A stretch of 7,578 nt of DNA from an uncultured Eubacteriales bacterium (lineage in GTDB: Bacteria; Bacillota; Clostridia; Oscillospirales; Acutalibacteraceae): positions 1 to 7,578 of the forward strand of contig ONSE01000067.1 in the NCBI GenBank assembly GCA_900320415.1, written 5' to 3'. Each line of letters starts with the position of its first letter. The first letter of the stretch is position 1. This document shows positions 1 through 5,788 of the stretch, piece after piece. The position numbers and the translations under genes were made by a program. The notes beneath the pieces were generated by a model. That model searched no databases, had not been told where the DNA came from, and worked only from the letters and a program-made list of their open reading frames with translations.

Positions 1-44
1 ACGTATACGGTGCCCCAGCCCTGGTTGTCGGTGAACTTGAAGGT
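1..44 (-). other. Start of a second CBM26-like module, cut by the window edge
   Basis: Residues 1349-1362 of the amylase read TFKFTDNQGWGTVY, right after the third linker. A 'F(T/K)(D/N)N.GWG.VY' opening strand is typical of CBM26-like starch-binding modules in clostridial amylases, where the Trp and Tyr line the sugar-binding face. Only the first strand is visible, so the call rests on this motif and on the position after a Thr/Pro linker. Confidence 0.55.
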
Positions 45-3000
45 TTTCGGAGGCAGAGGAGGATCGGTGGGCGCCTCGGTGGTGGGAGCCACGGTGGTAG
101 GCGCTACCGTAGTGGGAGCGACGGTTGTAGGCGCGACGGTGGTGGGCTCCTCGGTGGTGGGCTCCTCAGTGGTGGGAGCGACGGTTGTAGGCTCCTCGGT
201 AGTGGGGGCCTCGGTAGTAGGCTCTGCGGTGGTGGGAACTACGTCGGGAGCCTGCTGAATGCTGTTGTCAAACATTCCCTCATACACGGCGGTAGCGGTG
301 TCGGTGGGAAGAATGCTCACGTCGGGACGGACGATCTGAGAATTGTTGACAACATAGTAGTCCGCGTCGGGATTGCCGTTGCCGAGCTGGAGGATCTCAA
401 CGTCGAGATTGACGACGGTGGTTCCCTCCGCACCCTCCTTGGGCTTGAAGGTAACGGATACAAAAGCCTTTCGGTTGCCGTTGTCGGTCGCCTTGATACC
501 GTCGGAAATGCTGGCGTTGCCTCTGATGCCGCCGCCCTGGATATCGGTGGGATTGGTGTTGATGACGGTGTCCCTGCCGTTTGTGAGGCGGAGAACAAGA
601 TATTTCGAGATCTCGGAGGGATCGTCCTCGTCATAGACCTGGTTGACCCCGGGAGCTTCGTCGTATTCGAGCTTGGATTTGTCGTAGGTGAGCTTGAACT
701 GCGTGTTGATCAGGCGGTCGGGAGAAATGTTGACCCAATAGGTAACGGTGATTCTCTTTGTTCCCGCATTAAAGGTCGTGGTCGCCTGGGGGAATACGTT
801 GGATTTCGCTGTGACGGTGAGGGGATTGCCGAGGGTAGGCTCCTCCGTCACATACTGTGTGGTGGGCTGCTCCGCGTCGGGATCCTGCTGCGCGTCGGGA
901 TTGAAGGGGCCCGCGTAAACAGCGACCGCCGTGTCGGAGGGCAGGTAGCTGACGTCGGGGCGGATGATGCGGGAGTTGTTGATCAGGTAGAACGCGTCGT
1001 CAACGTTGCTGCCGATCTGCATGATCTCCACGTTGAGCCTGACGGTGGTTTTGCCCTCTACGCCCTCCTTGGGCTTGAAGGTGACGGAGACGAAGGGAAC
1101 TCTGCCGCCGTTCTTGCTCATCTTGTAGCCGGAGGTTCTGGAGGCGTTGCCCTTGATGCCGCCGCCGGGCATGGATTCGGGCTCGGTGTTGATGACGGTG
1201 CCGTCGCCGTTGGTCGCGCGGAGCACGAGGGGCTGCACGACAGTGTAGGGGTCGTCCTCGTCATAAACCTGGTTGACGCCGGGGTCGGTGTCATATTCGA
1301 GGATGCTCTTGTCGTACTCGACCGTGAACTGGGTGTTGATCATGCGCGCGGTCGGGATATTGAGCCACCAGGTCACGGTGATCTGGTTGGCTACGGGGTT
1401 AAAGGTAGTCGTCGCCTGGGGCGCGATATTGGAGGCCGCCGTTACGGAAAGGGACTTGCCGACGGTGGGCTCCTGTGTGGTAGGAGCCGCGGTGGTAGGC
1501 GCTGCGGTAGTGGGAGCCTGGGTAGGCTTCGCGGTGGTGGGCGCCTGCGTGGTGGGAGCTGCGGTGGAGGGCTTTTCGGTAGTAGGAGCCGCAGTTGTAG
1601 GAACAGGTACCACGTAAGGGGTACCTGTTCTCTTTAAATCTTTTTGGCTGTCGTTTGCATAAAGCTGGATATAGGTGGCGTCCGTAATGTCCACAAGGCC
1701 GTCGTTGTTCACATCGGCGAGGAACAGAGCAAGCCCCTTGAGGCTACGCTTATCGGACTCATTTACTGCGGAGTGGAGCTGAACCAGGGTCGCGTCCTCG
1801 ATGTCCACGATGCCGTCAAAATTCACGTCGCCGAACAGATAGTTTCCGGGCGGGAAAGAGGGCTGCGGATCGGTAGGCTGCGGAGTGGTGGGCTTCTGGG
1901 TGGGTTTCTGGGTTGTGGGCGCAACGGTAGTGGGCGCAGCTGTGGTGGGCTCTTCTGCCTTACCCTTGGTTACCTCGGTGGCGGGAACCACAACGGGAGT
2001 GGGAACGCGGGTGGTGGCTACGAACTTGGTGCCGCCTGTGTATTCCCAGGACTGCGCGTTGAGCTTGGGGCTGTGAGCGCCCGAAGCGGGATACTGCTGG
2101 TTGTTGCCGCTGCCGCTGACGATGAAGTAAGCGTTCTTGGACTTGGTGAGGTCAAAGTCACTGGCCTCGCCGTTGACGAAGCTGGTGGTGGGCACCTTGT
2201 AGTACCACATATCCTGTCCCTCGTCATAGGTCATGCCTTCGCCCGGCCATGACGCCGCGTTGCAGTAAACAGTACCCGCTACTGTGTCCTCGTCATACAT
2301 ATAGCAGTTGAGAGGTGTTTTCCAATATTTGCCCTTGCTGGACTTCTTGTCGAACCAGATGTAGATATTGGAGCTGGTGTCCTCTTCCTTCTTGTAGTTG
2401 TAGGTCAGAGTCTCGGTGTTGCCCTTCGCGTCCCTCGCCGCAAGAGTGAGGTGGATGGTCTCGCCGTACTCGTAGTCGGAACCGATCTTGATGGCGGTGC
2501 CGTCGGTGAAGGCTACGGGGGTGGAACCGTCAAGGCAGTAGGTACCGCTGACCGCGTTCTCAAGGCTGAGCTTCACGATGAGGGTATCGCCCTTGAAGGT
2601 ACCGCTCTCAACGGAGCCGGTCGCTCTGGGGGTGGGATCGCCGTCGTAAACGACCGCGACGCCTGTCGCGCCGATGTTACCGCTGAGGGTGCCGCCCGAA
2701 ACGGTGAAAGTGCCGCCCGCTACGGTGTCGGTATAGGTGCCGTCCTCAAGGCCGGTGTCCGCGATTTCAACCGCGGTCGCGTCGCCCGTGATGTTGGCGA
2801 GGACGATGCCCTTGCCGCCTCTCTGTACATAGGAGATGCCGCCCGAGTAGCTGACCTTCTCGGACTGGCCGACAAAGAGGTTATGGAACTTGTTGATCTC
2901 GGAAACCGCTGTGCTCTTGTAGGAGGTGTCGGTGCCTGCCTCGCCCATCAGAGCGGTGCCGGGGCGCACGAAATACAGAGCGGTAGCGTCCTGTCTGGAA

Positions 3001-4088
3001 GCGACCATCGCCCAGGATTTGATGATCTGGTCGTCGGGAATGGAGGAGGTGTTGCCGGAGCTGCCCTCATAGGTGTCGTGGGACTCCGCCCAGAGAACGA
3101 CCTGGTTCGCCTTGAGCGTGCTGCTGTAGTTCTTTCTCGCGGCGCCCGATACGTTGCCGTTCTTGACGGCAGCAGTGATGTTGTCACCCGTTGCGCTGTC
3201 GGTGACGTTGATGTACTTGGTGTAGGAGCTGAAGCTTCTGCTGTTGCCGGGGGTGTTCAGGATCTCGCCGTAAATGTAGAGAGACTTGCCGCCGTTCTTC
3301 TGGGAATAGTAATCCTTCGCGGCGCCGGAAACGTTCGGCCAGTACTGCGAGGCGTACGCGCCGTCGTCGGGAGTCTCGATGTGCTTCGCCGCGTCGAAAC
3401 GGAAACCGTCAACGCCGCAGTCGATCAGATCCTTGAGGTAGCTGATGACGGCGTTCTGCACGTCGGTGTTGCCTGTGTTGAGGTCGGGACAGCCGGAAAC
3501 GTGACCCTGGACGATCTTCTGGGTGTCGGCGTCGCTGTCCGCGTTGATGCTGTTCTTGCGGAAATAAGCGGATGAGTTGCTGTAGAAATCGGGCTGATAG
3601 GTCTTGACCTGCGTGCTGAGGGCGTTGGCGCCGCCCATCTCCTCGTTGCCGAAGTGGTTGGAAACGATGTCGCAGATTATTTTGATGCCGTACTTGTCCG
3701 CCTCGGCGCAGAGAGATTTCAGGTCATCCTTTGTGCCGAGCCAGGAGTCCTGAGCAACCTGCATACTGACGGGCTGGTAGAGCTTCCACCACTGGCCGCC
3801 CACGTCTTTTGAAAGGCTGTAATCCTTGGGCTGCTGCACGGGAGAGGTCTGAACTGTGGAATAGCCTGCCGCCGCGATCGCGGGCAGATTCTCTTTGATT
3901 GAATTGTAAGACCAGTTAAACGCGTGCAATATTACGCCGTCCTGCACATTCGCCTGAAGGTTCGCGTCCGCCGCTACCTGTTCTCCGGAAACGGTAGCCG
4001 CGCTGAACGCTGAGGTAGTGAACGCAAGAGAGGACGTGAGCACTGTTGCCGCGCAAACAACGCTTACGAGCTTTTTGAACATTTTCAT
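1..4088 (-). CDS. Secreted modular alpha-amylase (GH13_28, AmyE-like) with CBM26-like, dockerin and cohesin-like modules; C-terminus beyond window
   Basis: Predicted extracellular endo-alpha-1,4-glucan hydrolase acting on starch. The frame is open for 1362 codons and leaves the window without a stop. The start at 4088 is chosen because AAAGGA (4104-4099) lies 10 nt upstream and a typical signal peptide follows (MKMFKK, hydrophobic core, AFSA cleavage near residue 30). Residues about 45-405 form the GH13 barrel. Seen motifs are QTSPVQQ (80-86), WWKLYQP (100-106), DIVSNH (140-145), CPDLNT (200-205), GFRFDAAKH with nucleophile D232, YIYGEIL with acid/base E275, and WAESHDTY with D338. These match B. 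subtilis AmyE (GH13 subfamily 28) closely, as does the C domain (about 406-482). After that come an Ig/Fn3-like module (485-567), a CBM26-like module (574-685), linker, dockerin (749-812), linker, two cohesin-like modules (878-1063, 1088-1274), linker, and the start of another CBM26-like module. The catalytic identity is secure; adhesion and complex assembly are inferred. Cell-wall anchoring cannot be judged because the C-terminus is missing. Confidence 0.93.
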   Translation of the reverse strand, partial: MKMFKKLVSVVCAATVLTSSLAFTTSAFSAATVSGEQVAADANLQANVQDGVILHAFNWSYNSIKENLPAIAAAGYSTVQTSPVQQPKDYSLSKDVGGQWWKLYQPVSMQVAQDSWLGTKDDLKSLCAEADKYGIKIICDIVSNHFGNEEMGGANALSTQVKTYQPDFYSNSSAYFRKNSINADSDADTQKIVQGHVSGCPDLNTGNTDVQNAVISYLKDLIDCGVDGFRFDAAKHIETPDDGAYASQYWPNVSGAAKDYYSQKNGGKSLYIYGEILNTPGNSRSFSSYTKYINVTDSATGDNITAAVKNGNVSGAARKNYSSTLKANQVVLWAESHDTYEGSSGNTSSIPDDQIIKSWAMVASRQDATALYFVRPGTALMGEAGTDTSYKSTAVSEINKFHNLFVGQSEKVSYSGGISYVQRGGKGIVLANITGDATAVEIADTGLEDGTYTDTVAGGTFTVSGGTLSGNIGATGVAVVYDGDPTPRATGSVESGTFKGDTLIVKLSLENAVSGTYCLDGSTPVAFTDGTAIKIGSDYEYGETIHLTLAARDAKGNTETLTYNYKKEEDTSSNIYIWFDKKSSKGKYWKTPLNCYMYDEDTVAGTVYCNAASWPGEGMTYDEGQDMWYYKVPTTSFVNGEASDFDLTKSKNAYFIVSGSGNNQQYPASGAHSPKLNAQSWEYTGGTKFVATTRVPTPVVVPATEVTKGKAEEPTTAAPTTVAPTTQKPTQKPTTPQPTDPQPSFPPGNYLFGDVNFDGIVDIEDATLVQLHSAVNESDKRSLKGLALFLADVNNDGLVDITDATYIQLYANDSQKDLKRTGTPYVVPVPTTAAPTTEKPSTAAPTTQAPTTAKPTQAPTTAAPTTAAPTTQEPTVGKSLSVTAASNIAPQATTTFNPVANQITVTWWLNIPTARMINTQFTVEYDKSILEYDTDPGVNQVYDEDDPYTVVQPLVLRATNGDGTVINTEPESMPGGGIKGNASRTSGYKMSKNGGRVPFVSVTFKPKEGVEGKTTVRLNVEIMQIGSNVDDAFYLINNSRIIRPDVSYLPSDTAVAVYAGPFNPDAQQDPDAEQPTTQYVTEEPTLGNPLTVTAKSNVFPQATTTFNAGTKRITVTYWVNISPDRLINTQFKLTYDKSKLEYDEAPGVNQVYDEDDPSEISKYLVLRLTNGRDTVINTNPTDIQGGGIRGNASISDGIKATDNGNRKAFVSVTFKPKEGAEGTTVVNLDVEILQLGNGNPDADYYVVNNSQIVRPDVSILPTDTATAVYEGMFDNSIQQAPDVVPTTAEPTTEAPTTEEPTTVAPTTEEPTTEEPTTVAPTTVAPTTVAPTTVAPTTEAPTDPPLPPKTFKFTDNQGWGTVY
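79..243 (-). repeat. Minisatellite: 11 tandem 15-bp units encoding Thr/Pro linker 3
   Basis: Eleven head-to-tail 15-bp units, with a diverged twelfth toward position 64, encode PTTVA, PTTEE or PTTEA pentapeptides (residues about 1285-1341). The units are near-identical at protein level but mixed at the DNA level: the Thr, Val and Pro codons alternate between synonyms. On the plus strand the repeat reads as a spurious Val-Val-Gly open frame, which should not be annotated as a gene. It tethers the second cohesin-like module to the C-terminal starch-binding module. Copy number is likely to vary between strains through slippage. Confidence 0.92.
267..827 (-). repeat. Cohesin-fold-like module, copy 2 (residues about 1088-1274)
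   Basis: Second copy of the module at 900-1457, aligned by eye over its whole length with one single-residue indel and about 115 of 185 identical residues. Conserved blocks are PQATTTFN, INTQF, YDKS.LEYD, PGVNQVYDEDDP, TVINT, GGGI.GNAS, FVSVTFKPKEG, RPDVS.LP.DTA.AVY. Differences cluster at residues 1197-1208 and at the YDEDDP flank, where surface loops would be expected. The two copies are separated by a short Asp/Gln/Thr-rich linker (residues about 1064-1087). The pair arose by an internal duplication of one gene segment. Confidence 0.62.
900..1457 (-). repeat. Cohesin-fold-like module, copy 1 (residues about 878-1063)
   Basis: A roughly 185-residue beta-rich module. Features resembling the cohesin / CBM2-CBM3 beta-sandwich fold are an early strand (QITVTWWLNI), a strand-turn INTQFTVEYDKSILEYD (residues 917-933) that recalls the cohesin 'YDxxxLE' element, and a late FVSVTFKPKEG..G.TTV segment (999-1016) that recalls the cohesin 'FxxK.G..G.T' strands. 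An acidic block VYDEDDP (941-947) may bind metal. It is followed by a second copy. Whether it binds dockerins, carbohydrate or only acts as a spacer cannot be told from the sequence. Confidence 0.6.
1464..1601 (-). repeat. Thr/Pro linker 2, nine degenerate pentapeptide units
   Basis: Residues 830-875 of the amylase read as PTTAA, PTTEK, PSTAA, PTTQA, PTTAK, PTQA, PTTAA, PTTAA, PTTQE and a final PT. The unit is five codons (15 bp), with one unit shortened by a codon. It joins the dockerin to the first cohesin-like module. The DNA copies differ mostly at synonymous or conservative positions. Confidence 0.88.
1653..1844 (-). other. Type I dockerin domain (residues about 749-812 of the amylase)
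   Basis: Two duplicated calcium-binding F-hand loops are visible. Loop 1 is GDVNFDGIVD, with ligand positions D754, N756, D758 and D762. Loop 2 is ADVNNDGLVD, with D792, N794, D796 and D800. Each is followed by a matching helix start (IEDATLVQL and ITDATYIQL). This is the canonical type I dockerin pattern D-x-N-x-D-G-x-x-D with its near-twofold internal symmetry. The residues at loop positions 10-11, often the cohesin-contact pair, are Ile/Glu and Ile/Thr, so the two faces are not identical. Dockerins dock an enzyme to a cohesin on a scaffoldin or on another enzyme. Here the domain is internal, flanked by linkers on both sides, rather than at the C-terminus. Confidence 0.93.
1842..1949 (-). 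repeat. Thr/Pro-rich linker 1 between starch-binding module and dockerin
   Basis: Residues 714-749 of the amylase are almost only Thr, Pro, Ala, Gln and Lys, starting as PTTAA/PTTVA/PTTQK units of five residues and decaying into PTQK, PTTPQ, PTDPQ. Such linkers are flexible, commonly O-glycosylated, and separate modules in secreted polysaccharidases. This is the least regular of the three long linkers in the gene. Confidence 0.85.
2034..2369 (-). other. CBM26-like starch-binding module (residues about 574-685 of the amylase)
   Basis: This segment begins NIYIWFDKK, has an aromatic-rich core (YWKTPLNCYMY), the diagnostic ASWPGEGM block (residues 612-619), a WYYKVP strand (628-633) and a Gly/Asn/Gln-rich end (SGSGNNQQYP). 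The order Trp-Pro-Gly-x-x-Met, then an aromatic strand, then an N/Q-rich strand is what CBM26 family starch-binding modules show. It sits straight after an Ig/Fn3-like module and before the first Thr/Pro linker, as expected for a raw-starch-binding appendage. Two cysteines (595 and 609) lie 14 residues apart and might pair outside the cell. CBM25 is the main alternative, as the two families are related. Confidence 0.7.
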
Positions 4089-4121
4089 CAAAAAACCATC
4101 CTTTCATAATAATTCATTATC

Positions 4122-4150
4122 ATTATAGCAAATCAAAAATGAAAAGTATA
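4122..4150 (-). promoter_or_regulatory. Sigma-A-type promoter for the amylase gene
   Basis: On the minus strand a perfect -10 TATAAT occupies 4127-4122 and a weaker -35 TATACT (3 of 6 consensus) lies 17 nt upstream at 4150-4145. Transcription would start near 4115, giving a leader of about 27 nt that contains the AAAGGA ribosome site. Immediately upstream (4151-4198) is a strongly AT-rich tract with runs of A and T that could act as an UP element, compensating for the poor -35. I saw no convincing catabolite-control (cre) site overlapping it. Confidence 0.65.
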
Positions 4151-4202
4151 GTGTTTTTATTACAAATATATAAAAATTTTTTGTATATTTTTTGATGGGT
4201 TG

Positions 4203-4216
4203 TAAGAGTCCTCTTA
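4203..4216. promoter_or_regulatory. 14-bp perfect inverted repeat, candidate operator
   Basis: TAAGAG (4203-4208), a 2-nt centre, and CTCTTA (4211-4216) form a perfect dyad. It lies about 52 bp from each of the two divergent -35 elements, so a regulator bound here could act on both the amylase and the transporter operon. No regulator family is recognised from the motif; a chance palindrome is possible. Confidence 0.35.
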
Positions 4217-4218
4217 AT

Positions 4219-4245
4219 GCGGTTTCCCGCGCGCGTTTTCCGCGC
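4219..4245. other. Two adjacent short GC-rich hairpins in the divergent gap
   Basis: GCGG-tttc-CCGC (4219-4230) is followed directly by GCGCG-ttttc-CGCGC (4231-4245), a GC island between AT-rich DNA on both sides. The second stem is followed by CTTTT, so it resembles a weak terminator on the plus strand, but no plus-strand gene ends upstream of it. It may block read-through or only be a remnant. Confidence 0.35.
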
Positions 4246-4267
4246 CTTTTCGCCCTGTAAGTAATTG

Positions 4268-4296
4268 TTGACTTTTGGGGTAACTTAGCATATAAT
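4268..4296 (+). promoter_or_regulatory. Strong sigma-A-type promoter for the potABCD operon
   Basis: A -35 TTGACT (4268-4273, 5 of 6 consensus) and a perfect -10 TATAAT (4291-4296) are separated by the ideal 17 nt. The start of transcription is expected near 4303, giving a leader of about 56 nt before the potA start at 4359. It is the only good promoter seen ahead of the transporter genes and probably drives all of them. Confidence 0.85.
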
Positions 4297-4304
4297 CTAT
4301 TAAG

Positions 4305-4328
4305 GTTTTGTGGGCGCACCCGCAAAAC
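4305..4328 (+). promoter_or_regulatory. Stable hairpin at the 5' end of the potABCD transcript
   Basis: GTTTTGTGGG (4305-4314) pairs with CCCGCAAAAC (4319-4328) around a CGCA loop: ten base pairs, one of them a G-U wobble. The stem begins about two nucleotides after the predicted transcription start, and is followed by an A-rich stretch, not a T-tract, so it is not a terminator. Such 5'-terminal stems can protect mRNA from decay, and as DNA the same dyad could be a repressor operator overlapping the start site. The ribosome site (4347-4353) lies outside the stem. Confidence 0.6.
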
Positions 4329-4358
4329 GGAAAAAATATACAGAACAGGGGTGCATAA

Positions 4359-5786
4359 ATGGAACAGACATCAAAAAAGGTCATTGTATCTTTGAAGGAT
4401 ATTTTTGTAAGGTTTGACGGCGAGGTGATACTCAACCATATCAGCCTTGACATTCGCGAAAAGGAATTCGTGACAATCCTCGGCCCCAGCGGCTGCGGCA
4501 AGACCACAACGCTGCGAATCATCGGCGGCTTTGTCGAGCCCGAAAGCGGCGACGTCATCTTTGACGGCGAGCGCATCAACGGACTGCCGCCCCACAAAAG
4601 GAACGTCAATACGGTATTTCAGAAATATTCGCTGTTCCCGCATCTCAACGTCTTTGATAACGTTGCCTTCGGACTCAAGCTCAAAAAGCTGCCGAAGGAT
4701 GAAATCAAACGTAAGGTCAGCAAGATGCTCGCCGTCGTAGATCTCAAGGGCTATGAAAAACGTCCCGTGCAGAAGCTGTCGGGCGGTCAGCAGCAGCGCG
4801 TCGCCATCGCGCGCGCCCTCGTCTGCGATCCCGACATCATCCTCCTCGACGAGCCGCTCGGCGCGCTCGACCTCAAGCTGCGCAAGGATATGCAGATCGA
4901 GCTCAAGGACATTCAGAAGAGCACGCAGAAGACCTTCATCTACGTCACGCACGACCAGGAGGAGGCGCTCACCATGAGCGACCGCGTCGTCGTCATGAAC
5001 AACGGCGTGATCGAGCAGATCGGCACGCCAGAGGACATCTACAACGAGCCTGTCAACGCCTTCGTCGCGGACTTCATCGGCGAGGCGAACATCCTCAACG
5101 GCACGATGATCGACGACTGCCGCATCCGCATCCTCGGCACCGAGCTGGAATGCGTGGACAAGGGCTTCGGAAGGAACACTCCCGTGGACGTGGTCATCCG
5201 TCCCGAGGACATCATGATCACCTCCCCCGAGGAGGGACAGCTTGTCGGCGTGGTCGAAAAGCTGACCTTCAAGGGCGTTCACTACGAGATGAGCATCCGC
5301 TGCGGCAAGTGCGAGATCCTGGTACACTCCACCTCCAGCGCGGCGATCGGCAGCACCGTCGGCATGAGCGTCGTGCCGTTCAACATCCAGATCATGAACA
5401 AGCTGCTGCCCTTCTATGACAATATAATTGAAACCGAGGTTTCCTCCTCCGACGAGAGCGCCAACACCTTCTCATTTGAGCTGGAGGGCGTGACCGTCGA
5501 GGTGCCGAACCATTACTTCCCCGAAGGAACGCGGCTGCGCGTTACCCTGCCGCCCGAGGCGCTCTCGCTCGCGGGTGACGGCGACGGCGATCTGCAGGAC
5601 GTGTTCATCGAGTCCGTTATCTACAAGGGCGAGCACAACGAGATCATTCTCGAGTCCGATGAGCGCAAGTGGCTGATGCTCAGCGATACCGACGAGCAGG
5701 TCGCGACCTATGTGCCGCTCAACTTTGATTTTGAAAAGGCGGAATTCGAGGTGCTTGACCCCGAACCCGCGGCAAGGGAGGGCTGA
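4359..5786 (+). CDS. potA: Spermidine/putrescine-type ABC transporter ATP-binding protein with extended C-terminus
   Basis: Cytoplasmic ATPase subunit that hydrolyses ATP to drive polyamine import through PotB/PotC. The nucleotide-binding domain (residues about 8-240) is complete: Walker A GPSGCGKTT (42-50), Q-loop Q88, signature LSGGQQQR (140-147), Walker B IILLDE (160-165), D-loop GALD (168-171) and switch H198 in VTHDQEEA. A TOBE domain follows, with VVIRPEDI (278-285) and VVEKLTFKG (298-306). A further region (about 357-466) repeats the TOBE pattern (VTLPPEALSLA near 395-405, VIYKGEHNEIILE at 420-432), making 475 residues against roughly 350-380 for usual PotA. AGGGGTG (4347-4353) precedes the ATG by about 6 nt. 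It is the first gene of the operon and ends 2 nt before potB. The ATPase call is certain; the polyamine substrate rests on the neighbours, above all PotD. Confidence 0.9.
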   Translation: MEQTSKKVIVSLKDIFVRFDGEVILNHISLDIREKEFVTILGPSGCGKTTTLRIIGGFVEPESGDVIFDGERINGLPPHKRNVNTVFQKYSLFPHLNVFDNVAFGLKLKKLPKDEIKRKVSKMLAVVDLKGYEKRPVQKLSGGQQQRVAIARALVCDPDIILLDEPLGALDLKLRKDMQIELKDIQKSTQKTFIYVTHDQEEALTMSDRVVVMNNGVIEQIGTPEDIYNEPVNAFVADFIGEANILNGTMIDDCRIRILGTELECVDKGFGRNTPVDVVIRPEDIMITSPEEGQLVGVVEKLTFKGVHYEMSIRCGKCEILVHSTSSAAIGSTVGMSVVPFNIQIMNKLLPFYDNIIETEVSSSDESANTFSFELEGVTVEVPNHYFPEGTRLRVTLPPEALSLAGDGDGDLQDVFIESVIYKGEHNEIILESDERKWLMLSDTDEQVATYVPLNFDFEKAEFEVLDPEPAAREG

Positions 5787-5788
5787 GC

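Noticed and set aside
79..243. Possible CRISPR array or intergenic satellite
   Set aside because: The repeats are 15 bp, direct and without spacers, and they encode Thr/Pro pentapeptides in phase with the amylase.
10..258. Plus-strand frame encoding a Val-Val-Gly-Ala repeat protein
   Set aside because: It is the reverse reading of the Thr/Pro linker repeat. The minus-strand frame continues in phase with the amylase on both sides.
1644..2252. 202-codon plus-strand open frame
   Set aside because: Antisense to the dockerin, linker and starch-binding module of the amylase; no ribosome site or family resemblance.
2451..3575. 374-codon open frame on the plus strand
   Set aside because: It is antisense to the GH13 catalytic region, whose minus-strand frame carries all the diagnostic amylase motifs. 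The plus-strand product is a Val/Gly/Ala-rich string with no recognisable motif, the usual by-product of high GC at third codon positions.
1..4088. Frameshift or pseudogene in the long modular gene
   Set aside because: The frame stays open and meaningful for all 1362 codons, with module boundaries and residue counts agreeing from both ends and catalytic residues intact.
3916..4107. 63-codon minus-strand frame starting just upstream of the amylase start
   Set aside because: It overlaps the amylase start in another frame and has no ribosome site of its own; the amylase frame has the signal peptide and the AAAGGA.
4231..4250. Intrinsic terminator
   Set aside because: The stem is only five pairs, the T-run is four and interrupted, and there is no gene on the plus strand upstream for it to end.
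4214..4609. 131-codon minus-strand frame spanning the gap and the start of potA
   Set aside because: The VVLPQPLGPRIV stretch is the well-known false antisense translation of an ABC ATPase Walker A region. It would also run across the pot promoter.
4371..5327. 318-codon minus-strand frame over potA
   Set aside because: Antisense to an ATPase with complete Walker and signature motifs; Asp/Leu/Val-rich composition with no domain.
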